Below, piece by piece: positions 29,160 through 39,167 of a stretch of 64,000 nt of DNA (its first letter is position 1; each line of letters opens with the position of its first letter). The position numbers and the translations under genes are program-made. The stretch lies in NCBI RefSeq assembly GCF_900637855.1, contig NZ_LR134440.1, positions 620,001 through 684,000 on the forward strand, in the 5' to 3' direction. This DNA is from Neisseria animaloris. GTDB taxonomy: Bacteria > Pseudomonadota > Gammaproteobacteria > Burkholderiales > Neisseriaceae. The notes under the pieces are model-generated. The model worked only from the letters and a program-made list of their open reading frames with translations, did not search any database and was not told where the DNA came from.

Positions 29160-29233
29160 ATCAGACTTTTCAGACGGCCTCATTTTATTCCCCGCCGTCC
29201 GCATTTAACACATCCCAACCCGAAGAAGCCACC

Positions 29234-30799
29234 ATGATTCAAGACAAAATCCTCATTCTCGACTTCGGCTCGCAAGTTACCCAACTTATCGCCCGCCGCG
29301 TGCGCGAAGCTCATGTGTATTGCGAACTGCACTCTTACGATATGCCTTTGGAAGATATTAAAGCCTTTAATCCCAAAGGCATTATTCTTTCAGGCGGCCC
29401 CAATTCCGTTTACAACTCCGATTATCAGGCTGATACCGGTTTGTTCGATTTAGGCATTCCCGTGCTCGGCATCTGCTACGGCATGCAGTTTATGGCGCAC
29501 CATCTCGGCGGCGAAGTGTCGCCCGGCGACCAACGCGAATTCGGTTACGCCCAAGTCAAAACCATCGACAGCGAACTTACCCGTGGTCTTTCAGACGGCC
29601 AACCCAACACACTCGACGTATGGATGAGCCACGGCGACAAAGTATCCAAGCTGCCCGAAGGCTTCTGCATCATCGGCGATACGCCAAACTGCCCCGTTGC
29701 CATGATGGAGCTCGCCGAAAAACAATTCTACGGCATCCAATTCCACCCCGAAGTCACCCACACCAAACAAGGCCGCGCCTTGCTCAACCGCTTCGTGCTC
29801 GACATCTGCGGTGCGCAACCCAGCTGGACCATGCCCAATTACATCGATGAAGCCGTGGCCAAAATCCGCGAGCAAGTCGGCAGCGACGAAGTGATTCTCG
29901 GCTTGTCCGGCGGCGTGGATTCTTCCGTGGCCGCCGCCTTGATCCACCGCGCCATCGGCGACCAACTCACCTGCGTGTTCGTTGACCACGGCCTGCTACG
30001 CCTGAACGAAGGTCAAATGGTAATGGACATGTTCGCCCGCAACTTGGGCGTCAACGTGATTCACGTGGATGCCACCGACGATTTCATGGGCAAACTCGCC
30101 GGCGTGACCGACCCCGAACAGAAACGCAAAATCATCGGCGCCGAATTCGTAGAAGTGTTCCAAACCGAAGCCGGCAAACGCCAAAACGCCAAATGGCTGG
30201 CACAAGGCACGATTTACCCCGACGTGATCGAAAGCGCCGGTGCCAAAACCAAAAAAGCCCACGCTATCAAGAGCCACCACAACGTAGGCGGCCTGCCCGA
30301 AACCCTCAACCTGAAGCTGCTCGAACCGCTGCGTGACCTGTTTAAAGACGAAGTGCGCGAACTCGGTGTGGCACTCGGCCTGCCGCGCGAAATGGTGTAC
30401 CGCCACCCCTTCCCCGGCCCCGGCTTGGGCGTGCGCATTCTCGGCGAAGTGAAAAAAGAATACGCAGACCTCCTACGCCGTGCCGACGATATTTTCATCC
30501 AAGAATTGCGTAACTCTTTTGATGAAAACGGCACTTCATGGTACGACCTCACCAGCCAAGCATTTGCCGTGTTCCTGCCGGTAAAATCTGTCGGTGTGAT
30601 GGGCGACGGTCGCACTTACGAATATGTGGTTGCGTTGCGTGCCGTCGTAACCAGCGACTTCATGACCGCACATTGGGCCGAACTGCCTTATTCGCTGCTG
30701 GGCAAAGTGTCCAACCGCATCATCAACGAAGTACGCGGCATCAACCGCGTGGTGTACGACGTAAGCGGCAAACCGCCTGCCACGATTGAGTGGGAATAA
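29234..30799 (+). CDS. guaA: GMP synthase (glutamine-hydrolysing)
   Basis: 521 aa from ATG 29234 ([20 protein letters not shown]), preceded by GAAGAAGCC; the open frame upstream translates promoter and DUS. The class I glutaminase domain has the nucleophile Cys81 in GICYGMQ and HPEVTHT. The ATP-pyrophosphatase domain has [13 protein letters not shown]; the C-terminal dimerisation domain ends in the expected PPATIEWE. Converts XMP to GMP. Confidence 0.97.
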   Translation: MIQDKILILDFGSQVTQLIARRVREAHVYCELHSYDMPLEDIKAFNPKGIILSGGPNSVYNSDYQADTGLFDLGIPVLGICYGMQFMAHHLGGEVSPGDQREFGYAQVKTIDSELTRGLSDGQPNTLDVWMSHGDKVSKLPEGFCIIGDTPNCPVAMMELAEKQFYGIQFHPEVTHTKQGRALLNRFVLDICGAQPSWTMPNYIDEAVAKIREQVGSDEVILGLSGGVDSSVAAALIHRAIGDQLTCVFVDHGLLRLNEGQMVMDMFARNLGVNVIHVDATDDFMGKLAGVTDPEQKRKIIGAEFVEVFQTEAGKRQNAKWLAQGTIYPDVIESAGAKTKKAHAIKSHHNVGGLPETLNLKLLEPLRDLFKDEVRELGVALGLPREMVYRHPFPGPGLGVRILGEVKKEYADLLRRADDIFIQELRNSFDENGTSWYDLTSQAFAVFLPVKSVGVMGDGRTYEYVVALRAVVTSDFMTAHWAELPYSLLGKVSNRIINEVRGINRVVYDVSGKPPATIEWE

Positions 30800-31142
30800 G
30801 CAGTATAAAACTCCTTGATCTTTCCCTCTAAAGGCCGTCTGAAAACATGATGCAGGCTTCCTCTCAAAGTTTTCAGACGGCCTTTTATTTTGAAATATTG
30901 ATGTGGTAGGTAAAGCATATAAGAAATAAATCTGGAGCTTTATACTTTTGTTTGCAAAATGCTCGCCACTCACTTACCTTCATATGATGCACTATCCGTA
31001 CCGAAAAACTGTATTTATAACGGAACCCTTATAACCGGAAACAATGGCTCACAGACAATACAAACAAATCCCGAACCGATTCCATTACCATTGTTATAAA
31101 AATTGCAAAGCTGGAGCTTTTAAATAAAGTCTTACGCTATGG
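30800..31142. other. Intergenic region after guaA
   Basis: Holds a wide inverted DUS pair at 30830-30885 and about 250 AT-rich bases. CTGGAGCTTT occurs twice (about 30932 and 31112). No gene or RNA recognised. Confidence 0.5.
30830..30885. terminator. Inverted DUS hairpin after guaA
   Basis: AAAGGCCGTCTGAAAAC and GTTTTCAGACGGCCTTTT with a 21-base loop, 31 bases past the guaA stop. Confidence 0.75.
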
Positions 31143-31177
31143 AAAACGGCAACCGGTTAAAACCGGTTGCCGTTTTT
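31143..31177 (-). terminator. Strong intrinsic terminator of ftsH
   Basis: AAAACGGCAACCGGTT and AACCGGTTGCCGTTTT form a 16-base stem with a very short loop, just past the ftsH stop on the minus strand. T-tracts on both sides make it potentially bidirectional. Confidence 0.88.
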
Positions 31178-31193
31178 CTATCTATTCAAACCA

Positions 31194-33233
31194 TCAAACT
31201 TTATCATTTGTATTGCTGCGTGTTTCTTCAGCAGCAATGGTTTGAGCATCATTCCGTTTATCTTCAACAACATTGTCAGAAGTAGAGACTTCGAGATTCT
31301 CAGTAGTTTCAGAATTTGCATGATCAATTCCCAAAACTTCTTCCTTCCGAACAGGAACCACTTCTTCGTCCTTACGGATATTGTAGCTGTAATCTTTAGG
31401 CGGGCTGGGTTGCTTGCCTTCCATGATTTCCAACACCTGATCACGGTCGATGGTTTCCCATTCCATCAGAGCTTTACACATGGTTTCCATCTTGTCGCGA
31501 TTTTCATCCAAGATTTTATATGCCACTGCATATTGCTCATCCAGAATACGGCGCACTTCGGCATCTACTTCCTGCTGGGTTTTTTCGGAAATGTGTTGCG
31601 AACGGGTAATCGAACGACCTAAGAATACTTCGCCTTCATTCTCCGCATACACCATTGCACCCATTTTATCGCTCATACCAAAACGCGTTACCATTTCACG
31701 GGCAATCTGTGTTGCGCGTTCAAAGTCATTGGAAGCACCGGTAGAAATACGGCCGACAAAGAGGTCTTCGGCAATACGACCGCCGTACAAAATCGAAATC
31801 TGGCTCAACATTTGGTCTTTATACATGCTGAGACGATCGCGCTCAGGCAATTGCCAAGTTAATCCTAGCGCACGTCCGCGCGGCATGATGGTTACTTTAT
31901 GTACGGGATCGGTAAAGTCCAAACTTTCAGCCACAATAGCATGGCCTGCTTCATGATAGGCTGTCGCACGTTTTTCATCCTCGTGCATCACCATAGAGCG
32001 GCGTTCCGGACCCATGTAGATTTTGTCTTTAGCATCTTCAAAATCGCTTTGATCCACTTTAACCTTATTGCGACGGCCTGCAAACAAAGCGGCTTCGTTT
32101 ACCAAGTTCGCCAAATCGGCACCGGAAAAGCCCGGCGTACCGCGTGCCAAAGAAACCAAATCTACCGATTCATCTAATGGCACTTTTTTCGCATGCACTT
32201 TCAAAATTTGTTCGCGACCGCGGATATCGGGCAAAGGCACCACTACTTGGCGGTCGAAACGTCCGGGACGTTGCAATGCCGGATCAAGTACATCAGGACG
32301 GTTGGTAGCAGCAATAACAATCACGGTTTGATTGCTTTCAAAACCATCCATTTCAACCAGCAATTGGTTCAAGGTTTGCTCGCGTTCGTCGTTACCGCCG
32401 CCCAAACCTGCTCCACGCTGTCGGCCTACGGCATCAATTTCATCAATAAAGATGATGCAAGGTGCATTTTTCTTAGCCTGTTCAAACATATCGCGCACGC
32501 GGCTGGCACCAACACCGACAAACATTTCTACGAAGTCGGAACCTGAAATGCTGAAAAACGGTACTTGAGCTTCACCCGCAATGGCTTTGGCCAGCAAGGT
32601 TTTACCGGTACCGGGGCTGCCCGCCAGCAGAATACCGCGCGGAACACGTCCACCCAGGCTTTGATAACGGTTGGGTGCTCTAAGGTAATCGACGATTTCC
32701 TGAACTTCTTCTTTGGCTTCGTCACAACCGGCAACATCTGCAAAGGTTACCTTATTGGTGTCTTTATCCAACAGTTTGGCGCGGCTTTTGCCGAATGAAA
32801 AAGCGCCCCCCTTACCGCCGCCGCCCGCTTGCATGCGCATGAAATAGAACCACGCACCAATCAACAACATTACCGGCAGCAAGCTGAAAAACAGACTGGT
32901 CAACATGCTAGGCTTTTCTTCCGGCGTTACTTTAACGCGTACTTTTTTCTCCAGAAGCGTTTGCACGAGCTTGTCGTCTAACGGAGCGTTGGTAAAAAAC
33001 TGGCTCTTATCGGCACGTTCGCCTTTAATCAGATAGCCGCTCACAACCGAGCCTTCAATATTAACGCTGGCAATTTCGCCTTTGTTCACTTGCTCAATAA
33101 ATTGTGAATATTCAATCTGCTGCTTACTTTCTTGTTTGTCGCTGATGGCATTGAATGCGGCCATCAGGCAAACACCCAATATCAGCCAAACCAAAAGATT
33201 TTTGAAAATATTCCCCACTGAAACAGGCTCCAT
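31194..33233 (-). CDS. ftsH: ATP-dependent zinc metalloprotease FtsH
   Basis: 679 aa. Two transmembrane segments (about 8-28 and 110-132) bound a small periplasmic domain. The AAA+ module has Walker A GSPGTGKT (205-212) and [11 protein letters not shown], and the protease has the zinc motif HEAGH with [13 protein letters not shown]. Degrades unassembled membrane proteins and regulators such as LpxC. The tail (after about 610) is long, polar and Ser/Thr/Asn-rich, longer than in E. coli. rlmE lies 48 bases upstream in the same direction, the usual rlmE-ftsH order. Confidence 0.96.
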   Translation of the reverse strand: MEPVSVGNIFKNLLVWLILGVCLMAAFNAISDKQESKQQIEYSQFIEQVNKGEIASVNIEGSVVSGYLIKGERADKSQFFTNAPLDDKLVQTLLEKKVRVKVTPEEKPSMLTSLFFSLLPVMLLIGAWFYFMRMQAGGGGKGGAFSFGKSRAKLLDKDTNKVTFADVAGCDEAKEEVQEIVDYLRAPNRYQSLGGRVPRGILLAGSPGTGKTLLAKAIAGEAQVPFFSISGSDFVEMFVGVGASRVRDMFEQAKKNAPCIIFIDEIDAVGRQRGAGLGGGNDEREQTLNQLLVEMDGFESNQTVIVIAATNRPDVLDPALQRPGRFDRQVVVPLPDIRGREQILKVHAKKVPLDESVDLVSLARGTPGFSGADLANLVNEAALFAGRRNKVKVDQSDFEDAKDKIYMGPERRSMVMHEDEKRATAYHEAGHAIVAESLDFTDPVHKVTIMPRGRALGLTWQLPERDRLSMYKDQMLSQISILYGGRIAEDLFVGRISTGASNDFERATQIAREMVTRFGMSDKMGAMVYAENEGEVFLGRSITRSQHISEKTQQEVDAEVRRILDEQYAVAYKILDENRDKMETMCKALMEWETIDRDQVLEIMEGKQPSPPKDYSYNIRKDEEVVPVRKEEVLGIDHANSETTENLEVSTSDNVVEDKRNDAQTIAAEETRSNTNDKV

Positions 33234-33281
33234 ATAAGGGTCAAAATGAAAAACGAATTGTAAATCAGGCCACCCGCATTG

Positions 33282-33902
33282 TCAGCGTTTATTTTTTCCT
33301 AATAAATAAATCTCACTGGAGCGATTGCGTGAAGCTTCCGGTTTACGGGTTTGCACGGCAGAAAATGCTTCCCGCATAGCAACCATGTATTCCTGATAGC
33401 CTGCGCCCTGAAATACTTTAACCAGAAAATTACCGCCTTTTTTCAAATGGTTAACGGCAAAATCCAAAGCCAGCTCACTTAAATAAAAACTGCGTGCCTG
33501 ATCCGTCACGGCGTTGCCCGACATATTGGGTGCCATGTCGCAAATTACAAGATCCAACGGGCGGTTTTTGAGTAATGATTCAAATTCGGCCAGCACACAG
33601 TCTTCGCGAAAGTCGCCCTGAATAAACGACACGCCTTCTATATCATCCATCGGCAGAATATCCAAGGCAAAAACCTGACCCGATTTCCCAACCAGCTTGG
33701 CAGCCACTTGCGACCAACTACCCGGTGCGCTTCCCAGATCGGCCAATACCGTTCCGGGTTTTATCAACTTGTCCTTTTCGTTGATTTCCAAAAGTTTGTA
33801 AGCGGCCCTTGCACGATAACCGTCTTTTTGCGCCATGTGAACATAGTGGTCATTCACATGTTCGTTCAGCCAAGCCTTAGAAGATTTGGAGCGGACAGAC
33901 AT
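33282..33902 (-). CDS. rlmE: 23S rRNA (uridine-2552) 2'-O-methyltransferase
   Basis: 206 aa from ATG 33902 ([20 protein letters not shown]). AdoMet motif [15 protein letters not shown], then [20 protein letters not shown], containing the catalytic Asp, and [11 protein letters not shown], containing the catalytic Lys. Acts on the large subunit. Upstream of ftsH in the same operon, a conserved order. Divergent from yhbY. Confidence 0.96.
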   Translation of the reverse strand: MSVRSKSSKAWLNEHVNDHYVHMAQKDGYRARAAYKLLEINEKDKLIKPGTVLADLGSAPGSWSQVAAKLVGKSGQVFALDILPMDDIEGVSFIQGDFREDCVLAEFESLLKNRPLDLVICDMAPNMSGNAVTDQARSFYLSELALDFAVNHLKKGGNFLVKVFQGAGYQEYMVAMREAFSAVQTRKPEASRNRSSEIYLLGKNKR

Positions 33903-33929
33903 AAATTTTCCGAAAAAATAAAAAAATAT

Positions 33930-33935
33930 ATTGTA
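33930..33935 (-). promoter_or_regulatory. -10 box of rlmE
   Basis: On the minus strand CGTACAATAT, 28 bases before the start codon; the divergent yhbY promoter uses almost the same sequence (GCGTACAATACG). Confidence 0.45.
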
Positions 33936-34021
33936 CGTTATCATCGACAGAATTTGAAATCGACACCCCGTTTCAGACGGCCTATCCGTTCTATATTTTC
34001 CCTGAAAGTCGGCGGTTCGCG

Positions 34022-34027
34022 TACAAT
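34022..34027 (+). promoter_or_regulatory. -10 box of yhbY
   Basis: TACAAT in GCGTACAATACG, 36 bases before the start codon. One reverse DUS (33971-33983) lies between this and the rlmE promoter. Confidence 0.45.
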
Positions 34028-34062
34028 ACGTGTTTATTTATTCTTTCACCGAAACAGTAAAA

Positions 34063-34344
34063 ATGACTGAAGAACTCAACACTAAAGAAATCTTGGAGCT
34101 TAAAGCACGCGCCCATCATTTAAACCCGGTGGTTATGATCGGCCAACACGGTTTAACCGAATCGGTCATCAAAGAAACCGATGCCGCCTTAACCGCCCAC
34201 GAATTGATCAAAGTGCGTGTAGCAGGCGATGATCGTGCCGAACGTATTGCCATTTGCGGGGCATTGTGCGAAGCGGTAGATGCACAGCTGGTACAACATA
34301 TCGGCAAATTATTGGTTTTGTGGCGCAAGAATATCGACTCTTGA
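34063..34344 (+). CDS. yhbY: YhbY family ribosome assembly RNA-binding protein
   Basis: 93 aa from ATG 34063. Whole length is a CRM (CRS1/YhbY) domain: LKARAHHLNPVVMIGQHGLT with the GxxG-type loop, then ALTAHELIKVRVAG and IGKLLVLWRKN. Associates with the pre-50S subunit. The divergent position next to rlmE-ftsH is conserved in many proteobacteria. Confidence 0.93.
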   Translation: MTEELNTKEILELKARAHHLNPVVMIGQHGLTESVIKETDAALTAHELIKVRVAGDDRAERIAICGALCEAVDAQLVQHIGKLLVLWRKNIDS

Positions 34345-34370
34345 TTCACTCTATCCAACAAATAGCCAAT

Positions 34371-34420
34371 AGGCCGTCTGAAACTTAATAGGCATAACAA
34401 TTAAGTTTTCAGACGGCCTT
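34371..34420. terminator. Extended DUS hairpin after yhbY
   Basis: The DUS stem continues into ACTTAAT and ATTAAGT, giving roughly 19 paired bases around a 10-base loop, followed by TT. It lies 26 bases past yhbY. Confidence 0.8.
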
Positions 34421-34561
34421 TCCGCATGGTCTAAGTGAGCTTTAGTGCTTATGTATTTCATCGTAACCGCAAAACCCGACAATTCTTAAAATATTGGCAA
34501 TCCCATCTGATGGTCAGGTTTCAATACTATAAATTATTCGGTTTATCAGCTATCCGGTGCC

Positions 34562-35209
34562 CTACCCTTCACTTAAATTCAGATAGTGGCGGCTGCCCTG
34601 CATATTGCTCATTGCCCGCAGCAGCATTTCAAAATGGTCGTCATTATTGATGAAATCCATTTCATCGGCATTGGCAATCAGCAGCGGTGAATTTTGGTAC
34701 AGATGGAAGAAACGGCGGTACTCGTCTTGGATTTGGCCCAAATAACCCGCAGGAAACAGATTCAACATGCCGTCGTGGCGTTTTTGCAAGCGTTTTTGTG
34801 CACTCTCATCGGAAGTTTGCAGATAAATCACCAAATCGGGCACGGGATACTCCGGCATGATTTTGCGTTTCATTTGCCAAAACAATGTTTGTTCGTTGCC
34901 CTGATCGCTGCCTTTCAATACAACCGGTACAAAAATCTGGTCTTTTTCAAGCAGGAAATCGGCGATGATACGCTCGTTTTTTTCTTCTTCAGTATTAATC
35001 ATCTCCACTGCTTCGGCACGGCGCATCAGAAAATACAATTCGGTTGCTAAACCGTGGTGGGCGGCATTCAGGTAAAACTGCTCCAGAAAAGGGTTACGTT
35101 CCGGGCTTTCCGTCAGATGCAGAGCATCGAAGTATTGCGCCAAACGACGGCTAAGTTCGGATTTGCCGCTGCCGATTGAACCTTCTACAACAATATAACG
35201 ATAATTCAT
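34562..35209 (-). CDS. Deoxynucleoside kinase (dAdo/dGuo kinase type)
   Basis: 215 aa. P-loop EGSIGSGKSELSRRL at residues 9-23; ESPERNPFLEQFY matches the substrate-binding region of the dNK family; LVIYLQTSDESAQKRLQKR is the lid/LID arginine region. Salvages deoxynucleosides to monophosphates. Third gene in the run SirB2 protein, folK, kinase; the 40-base gap to folK carries a DUS. Substrate preference is not readable from sequence. Confidence 0.85.
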   Translation of the reverse strand: MNYRYIVVEGSIGSGKSELSRRLAQYFDALHLTESPERNPFLEQFYLNAAHHGLATELYFLMRRAEAVEMINTEEEKNERIIADFLLEKDQIFVPVVLKGSDQGNEQTLFWQMKRKIMPEYPVPDLVIYLQTSDESAQKRLQKRHDGMLNLFPAGYLGQIQDEYRRFFHLYQNSPLLIANADEMDFINNDDHFEMLLRAMSNMQGSRHYLNLSEG

Positions 35210-35249
35210 TTAGTGAGTTTTCCTGTTTTAAATGCTTGCAGATGTATTT

Positions 35250-35768
35250 TCAGACGGCCTTTTGTGTCTGATCGTTTTTCAAAATACGTATGTCGGCACT
35301 ACCTGTTCTTACGGCCAATTCTTTTGCCGTACCGTAGTTGCCGATAACATAGTCGGGAGAAATTTCAGCCAGCGGACACATAACAAACCCGCGCTCATGC
35401 GCACGCGGATGCGGGAGGGTTAAATGCGGATCTTCGCTAAATTCACCATTGTAATCAATAATATCCAAATCAAGCGTACGGGGAGCGTTACGAAAACTGC
35501 GTTTACGCCCGAATGCCTGTTCGATGCCGTTTAACACCGCCAATAAATCTTTACCGCTCAAAGTTGTCGCCACTATACAGACTGCATTTACAAAATCGGG
35601 CTGGTCGGCATAGCCTATTGGGGCGGTTATGTAAAGTGAAGAGGCTTGTTGCAGTTCAATCTGATCGTGTGCGGCAATCGCTTTCAAGGCCGCTTCCACT
35701 TGCCCTGCGGGGTTTTGCAAGTTGCTGCCCAAAGCGATAACGGCTGTTTTTAAGGTATGCGTCGGCAT
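35250..35768 (-). CDS. folK: 2-amino-4-hydroxy-6-hydroxymethyldihydropteridine pyrophosphokinase
   Basis: 172 aa. ALGSNLQNPAGQVEAAL at the N-terminus, then AFGRKRSFRNAPRTLDLDII, which contains the HPPK signature with the two metal-binding aspartates, and LPHPRAHERGFVMCPLAEI. Transfers pyrophosphate from ATP to the pterin in folate synthesis. Twelve bases after the SirB2-like gene, so same transcript. Confidence 0.95.
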   Translation of the reverse strand: MPTHTLKTAVIALGSNLQNPAGQVEAALKAIAAHDQIELQQASSLYITAPIGYADQPDFVNAVCIVATTLSGKDLLAVLNGIEQAFGRKRSFRNAPRTLDLDIIDYNGEFSEDPHLTLPHPRAHERGFVMCPLAEISPDYVIGNYGTAKELAVRTGSADIRILKNDQTQKAV

Positions 35769-35780
35769 TTTCAGACGGCC

Positions 35781-36152
35781 TTAGAAAGGTTTGTAATGGG
35801 CAAGATAGATTATGGATACGATGCACGCCATGGATAAAACGTAACCAAAATTGGCTTTAGGCGTGCGCGGCCGGGCTTTTACCGTCATCATGCCCAAACC
35901 GATGTAAGCCAATAAAATTAAAATTTTCACTCCCAGCCAATCGGCATTGCCAAACGGAGTAAAGTGGGTGATCTTCATCAGCCACAAACCGGTAAACAGC
36001 AATAAAGTGTCATTGAAATGCGGAATGATTTTCAACAATTTGGGCAGAGGGTTTTCAGGTTTGGCACAACGCATCCAAAAACGCAGGTTGAATAGCAGGA
36101 TGGTGATGGCTACAAAAGTGATGTGGCTGTGTTTGACGATCAGATATTGCAT
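35781..36152 (-). CDS. SirB2 family membrane protein
   Basis: 123 aa from ATG 36152 (MQYLIVKHSHITFVAITIL), where family members begin; a second ATG 9 codons upstream is possible. Four hydrophobic helices, with LFNLRFWMR after the first and HFNDTLLLFTGLWLM conserved. SirB2 proteins are named after a Salmonella invasion regulator locus, but their activity is unknown. Heads the run with folK and the nucleoside kinase. Confidence 0.85.
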   Translation of the reverse strand: MQYLIVKHSHITFVAITILLFNLRFWMRCAKPENPLPKLLKIIPHFNDTLLLFTGLWLMKITHFTPFGNADWLGVKILILLAYIGLGMMTVKARPRTPKANFGYVLSMACIVSIIYLAHYKPF

Positions 36153-36215
36153 GGTGAGCGGTTTCTTTATAGTTAACAATATGGTTTGATACCGCGTATT
36201 TTACCCGAACCTTGA

Positions 36216-36782
36216 TTATTCACACAGCTTTTCCACAGCCAAAAGATAAGGCGGTCGGTTGCGGCGGTTAACAAAGCCGTATTTCAACGCGGCAAACCGG
36301 TGTTGCAGCAATTCCGCCGCCCAATGTTCTATCGCGTCTGCTTCGTGCCGCCCTTCTTCATGTCCGGGATAAAGTACGGCCAACAGCAAACCGCCGTTTT
36401 GCAATAAATCCAGCGCAGCCTGAAGCGCACGGATGCTGGTATCGGTTTGTGTGGTACAATTTTTATCACTGTTCGGCAGCCATCCGAAATTGAATACGGC
36501 GGCGGATAATGGCCCGCACACATAATCTACAAGCGTTTCGTGCCCGCTTAATACGAGATTTACCCGCTCACGCACCCCCGCCTCTTTCAGACGGCTTGCC
36601 GTGGCATCCAAGGCTTGCTGCTGCACGTCAAACGCCCATACCTTCCCTTCTTTGCCGACACACTGTGCCAATAAAAGCGTGTCGTGCCCATTGCCTGCCG
36701 TACCGTCGAGTACGGTATCTCCATCACGGATTTTCCCGCGGAGCAGATAATGGGTAAAAGGGAGGATGTTTTTCAACAGCAT
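36216..36782 (-). CDS. YtqB/MnmM-like class I SAM-dependent methyltransferase
   Basis: 188 aa from ATG 36782 (MLLKNILPFTHYLLRGKI), matching the start of B. subtilis YtqB; a GTG 16 codons upstream is an alternative. AdoMet motif LDGTAGNGHDTLLLA, then FNFGWLPNSDKNCTT, VLYPGHEEG and YGFVNRRNRPPYLLAVEK, all landmark stretches of this family. B. subtilis MnmM methylates the wobble uridine side chain of tRNA; here the role is inferred by family. A DUS encodes the SRLKEAG segment. Confidence 0.85.
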   Translation of the reverse strand: MLLKNILPFTHYLLRGKIRDGDTVLDGTAGNGHDTLLLAQCVGKEGKVWAFDVQQQALDATASRLKEAGVRERVNLVLSGHETLVDYVCGPLSAAVFNFGWLPNSDKNCTTQTDTSIRALQAALDLLQNGGLLLAVLYPGHEEGRHEADAIEHWAAELLQHRFAALKYGFVNRRNRPPYLLAVEKLCE

Positions 36783-36880
36783 GGGGAAATCACAAACCGA
36801 AAAAGCCGGAGCTTTTATTTGAGCCGGCACGATAAAAAATACCTTACCAAAACATGGTAAGGTATCTTAAATTCTACCGT

Positions 36881-37165
36881 TTATTCGGCAGGTTGTGTGG
36901 TTTCCACCTGCATGGGTGCCGCGGCTGCGGGCTGTTTGTTTTCATGTTGCAGGCTTACGGCGCGGGCCGGAACAATGGTCGAAATGGCGTGTTTGTAAAC
37001 CATTTGTGTAACCGATGTGTTGCGCAACAACACAACATATTGATCGAATGATTCAACTTGCCCCTGTAATTTAATGCCGTTTACAAGATAGATAGAAACA
37101 GGCACATGCTCTTTACGCAAGGCGTTCAAAAAAGGATCTTGTAACATTTGTCCTTTAGCTGTCAT
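36881..37165 (-). CDS. hfq: RNA chaperone Hfq
   Basis: 94 aa. Sm1 region [20 protein letters not shown] (proximal-face residues), [15 protein letters not shown], and Sm2 motif YKHAIST. A short Pro/Ala/Gln tail follows. Forms a hexamer that pairs sRNAs with mRNAs. Neighbours differ from the E. coli miaA-hfq-hflX order. Confidence 0.97.
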   Translation of the reverse strand: MTAKGQMLQDPFLNALRKEHVPVSIYLVNGIKLQGQVESFDQYVVLLRNTSVTQMVYKHAISTIVPARAVSLQHENKQPAAAAPMQVETTQPAE

Positions 37166-37428
37166 TGTTTTTTAACTCCGTTATTATGGTTTTAGAATAT
37201 TTCGGTAGAAATAGGTGCCGATTGTAGCCCCGAATGGATATTTTTACCAAATATTTTTCAGTAATAATATGCAAACTTTCCAACATTAATCCGAAAGCAA
37301 CTGTTAACTAAGATAGTTGCGTCTCTTCAAAAGTTCGCACAAATTGCAACCTTTACTCAAACATTGCTTTTGTAATAACTCTTAAATCAATAATCAATGA
37401 GTTGTTTTTTCAAAAGTGCCCGACATTG
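37166..37428. other. Intergenic region between dut and hfq
   Basis: About 260 AT-rich bases with no DUS. Contains the hfq promoter on the minus strand. No gene recognised. Confidence 0.5.
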
Positions 37429-37881
37429 TTAGGACTTGCCCGTGCTGCCGAAACCGCCTTCGCCGCGCTCGCTGACATCGAATTCTTCAACGATTTTAAA
37501 TGCCGCCTGCATTACCGGCACGATAACCATTTGGGCTATGCGCTCCATCGGTTCGATGGTAAACGCTTCTTTTCCGCGGTTCCATAGCGACACTTTCAAT
37601 TCGCCTTGATAGTCCGAATCAATCAACCCGACCAGATTTCCGAGCACGATGCCGTGTTTGTGCCCCAACCCCGAGCGCGGCAGCAGTACGGCCGCATAGG
37701 CGGGGTTGGCCAAATGGATGGCGATTCCGGTAGGTGCCAGAAAGGTATCGCCCGGCTTGAGGGTAACGGCGGAATCAATACAGGCACGCAAATCCAACCC
37801 TGCGGAACCCGGCGTTGCATAGGCGGGCAACATGTCTGCCATTTTGGGGTTTAAGATTTTCAGTTCGACTTCGGTTTGCAT
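37429..37881 (-). CDS. dut: dUTP diphosphatase
   Basis: 150 aa, trimeric dUTPase with all five motifs: [36 protein letters not shown] (catalytic Asp), [10 protein letters not shown] and the C-terminal [11 protein letters not shown] arm. Hydrolyses dUTP to dUMP and keeps uracil out of DNA. Confidence 0.97.
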   Translation of the reverse strand: MQTEVELKILNPKMADMLPAYATPGSAGLDLRACIDSAVTLKPGDTFLAPTGIAIHLANPAYAAVLLPRSGLGHKHGIVLGNLVGLIDSDYQGELKVSLWNRGKEAFTIEPMERIAQMVIVPVMQAAFKIVEEFDVSERGEGGFGSTGKS

Positions 37882-37923
37882 AATGTTTCCGTGGTTGGTT
37901 TTCTAACCCGTGCATTATACACA

Positions 37924-37956
37924 AAGGCCGTCTGAAAAACCTTTTCAGACGGCCTC
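37924..37956. terminator. Inverted DUS hairpin after moeA
   Basis: AAGGCCGTCTGAAAA and TTTTCAGACGGCCT, just past the moeA stop on the minus strand and upstream of dut. Confidence 0.75.
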
Positions 37957-37967
37957 CATACTCTTTG

Positions 37968-39167
37968 CTAGCCGGGCAGCAGATACAGCGTAACCGTATC
38001 GCCTTCCCGCACCACCGTACCGGCGGGCACTTCACACAAAGCATCGGCTACGGCACATGTGCTGAGCATAGCCGACCCTTGGTTCGGCAGCAGTTTGGCA
38101 ATGGTTTCGCCTTTTTCGTTGATCTCTGTGGCAACACGCAAAAATTCGCGGCGTTTGATGGCTTTACGGGTATCAAATGCGGCTTTGGCAGTTACTTTCG
38201 GCAAACTTAAATTGCGGTGTTTTTTACCCATTAAAGAATTCAACACCGGCAACAACAGCATATGGGCGGTTACAAAAGCGGCCACGGGATTGCCCGGCAG
38301 AACGAACACTTTTGCCGGCCCGATATACCCCCATGCAAACGGTTTGCCGGGCTTGATGGCCAACGTATGGGTGGTGAGCGAACCGATGTTCTCAATCGCT
38401 TGCTTCAAATAATCGGCTTCTCCCACCGAAGCACCGCCGCTGGTTACGATAACGTCGAATTTTTTGGCGGCGTAGCTCAAGGCCGTTTCGGTGCGGGCCA
38501 AATCATCGGGCAGAATACCGCCGTCCATCACTTGTGCACCGCGGGTTTGCAGCCATGCAATCAGTTGGTAGCGGTTGGCATCGTAGATTTTTCCTTCGGC
38601 CAAAGGTATACCCGGTTCGGTGATTTCGTTGCCGCTGGAAAATACGATTACTTTCAGTTTTTCAAACACAGGCACACGCTCATAACCTTGCGATGCCGCC
38701 AAACCGAGCGCGGCGGCATTGAGTTTGCTGCCTTTTTCGAGCAATTCCTGCCCTACTTCGATTTCTTCGGCTTTTAAGCGCATATGCTGGCCGGGTTCGA
38801 TATCGGCGCTAACATGCAAGGCTTCGCCGTCGGTTTCGGTTTGCTCCTGCGGCACGACGGCGGTGGTATTTTCGGGCAGCGGCGCGCCAGTGAAAATGCG
38901 GACGGCTTCTCCCACCTGCAACGGTGCGGCAGCTATCTCGCCCGCTTGGATGCGGCTGACGACGGTAAAGTTTTTCAGACGGCCTTCCGGATCACAAACG
39001 GCATAGCCGTCCATCGCGCTGTTATCAAACATCGGGCTGGGATATTTGGCCGGCAGTGATGCCGCCAATATGCGGTTGGCCGCCTCCGCCAGTGTTAAGT
39101 TGACGCAGCCGAGCGTGCATGGATGGGTGTCAAGCAACCGGCGGCGGGCAATCTCGAAATCTAACAT
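37968..39167 (-). CDS. moeA: Molybdopterin molybdenumtransferase MoeA
   Basis: 399 aa. Inserts molybdate into adenylated molybdopterin. PMFDNSAMDGYAV near the N-terminus, then TSGGASVGEADYLKQ and KPGKPFAWGY with LPGNPVAAFV in the MoCF-like domain. DUS-encoded GRLKNF lies early in the protein. Overlaps mobA by 7 bases. Last gene of moaD-moaE-mobA-moeA. Confidence 0.96.
   Translation of the reverse strand: MLDFEIARRRLLDTHPCTLGCVNLTLAEAANRILAASLPAKYPSPMFDNSAMDGYAVCDPEGRLKNFTVVSRIQAGEIAAAPLQVGEAVRIFTGAPLPENTTAVVPQEQTETDGEALHVSADIEPGQHMRLKAEEIEVGQELLEKGSKLNAAALGLAASQGYERVPVFEKLKVIVFSSGNEITEPGIPLAEGKIYDANRYQLIAWLQTRGAQVMDGGILPDDLARTETALSYAAKKFDVIVTSGGASVGEADYLKQAIENIGSLTTHTLAIKPGKPFAWGYIGPAKVFVLPGNPVAAFVTAHMLLLPVLNSLMGKKHRNLSLPKVTAKAAFDTRKAIKRREFLRVATEINEKGETIAKLLPNQGSAMLSTCAVADALCEVPAGTVVREGDTVTLYLLPG

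Noticed and set aside
30930..31125. Repeated CTGGAGCTTT as a possible sRNA gene or operator
   Set aside because: Only two 10-base matches in AT-rich DNA, without promoter or terminator to define an RNA.
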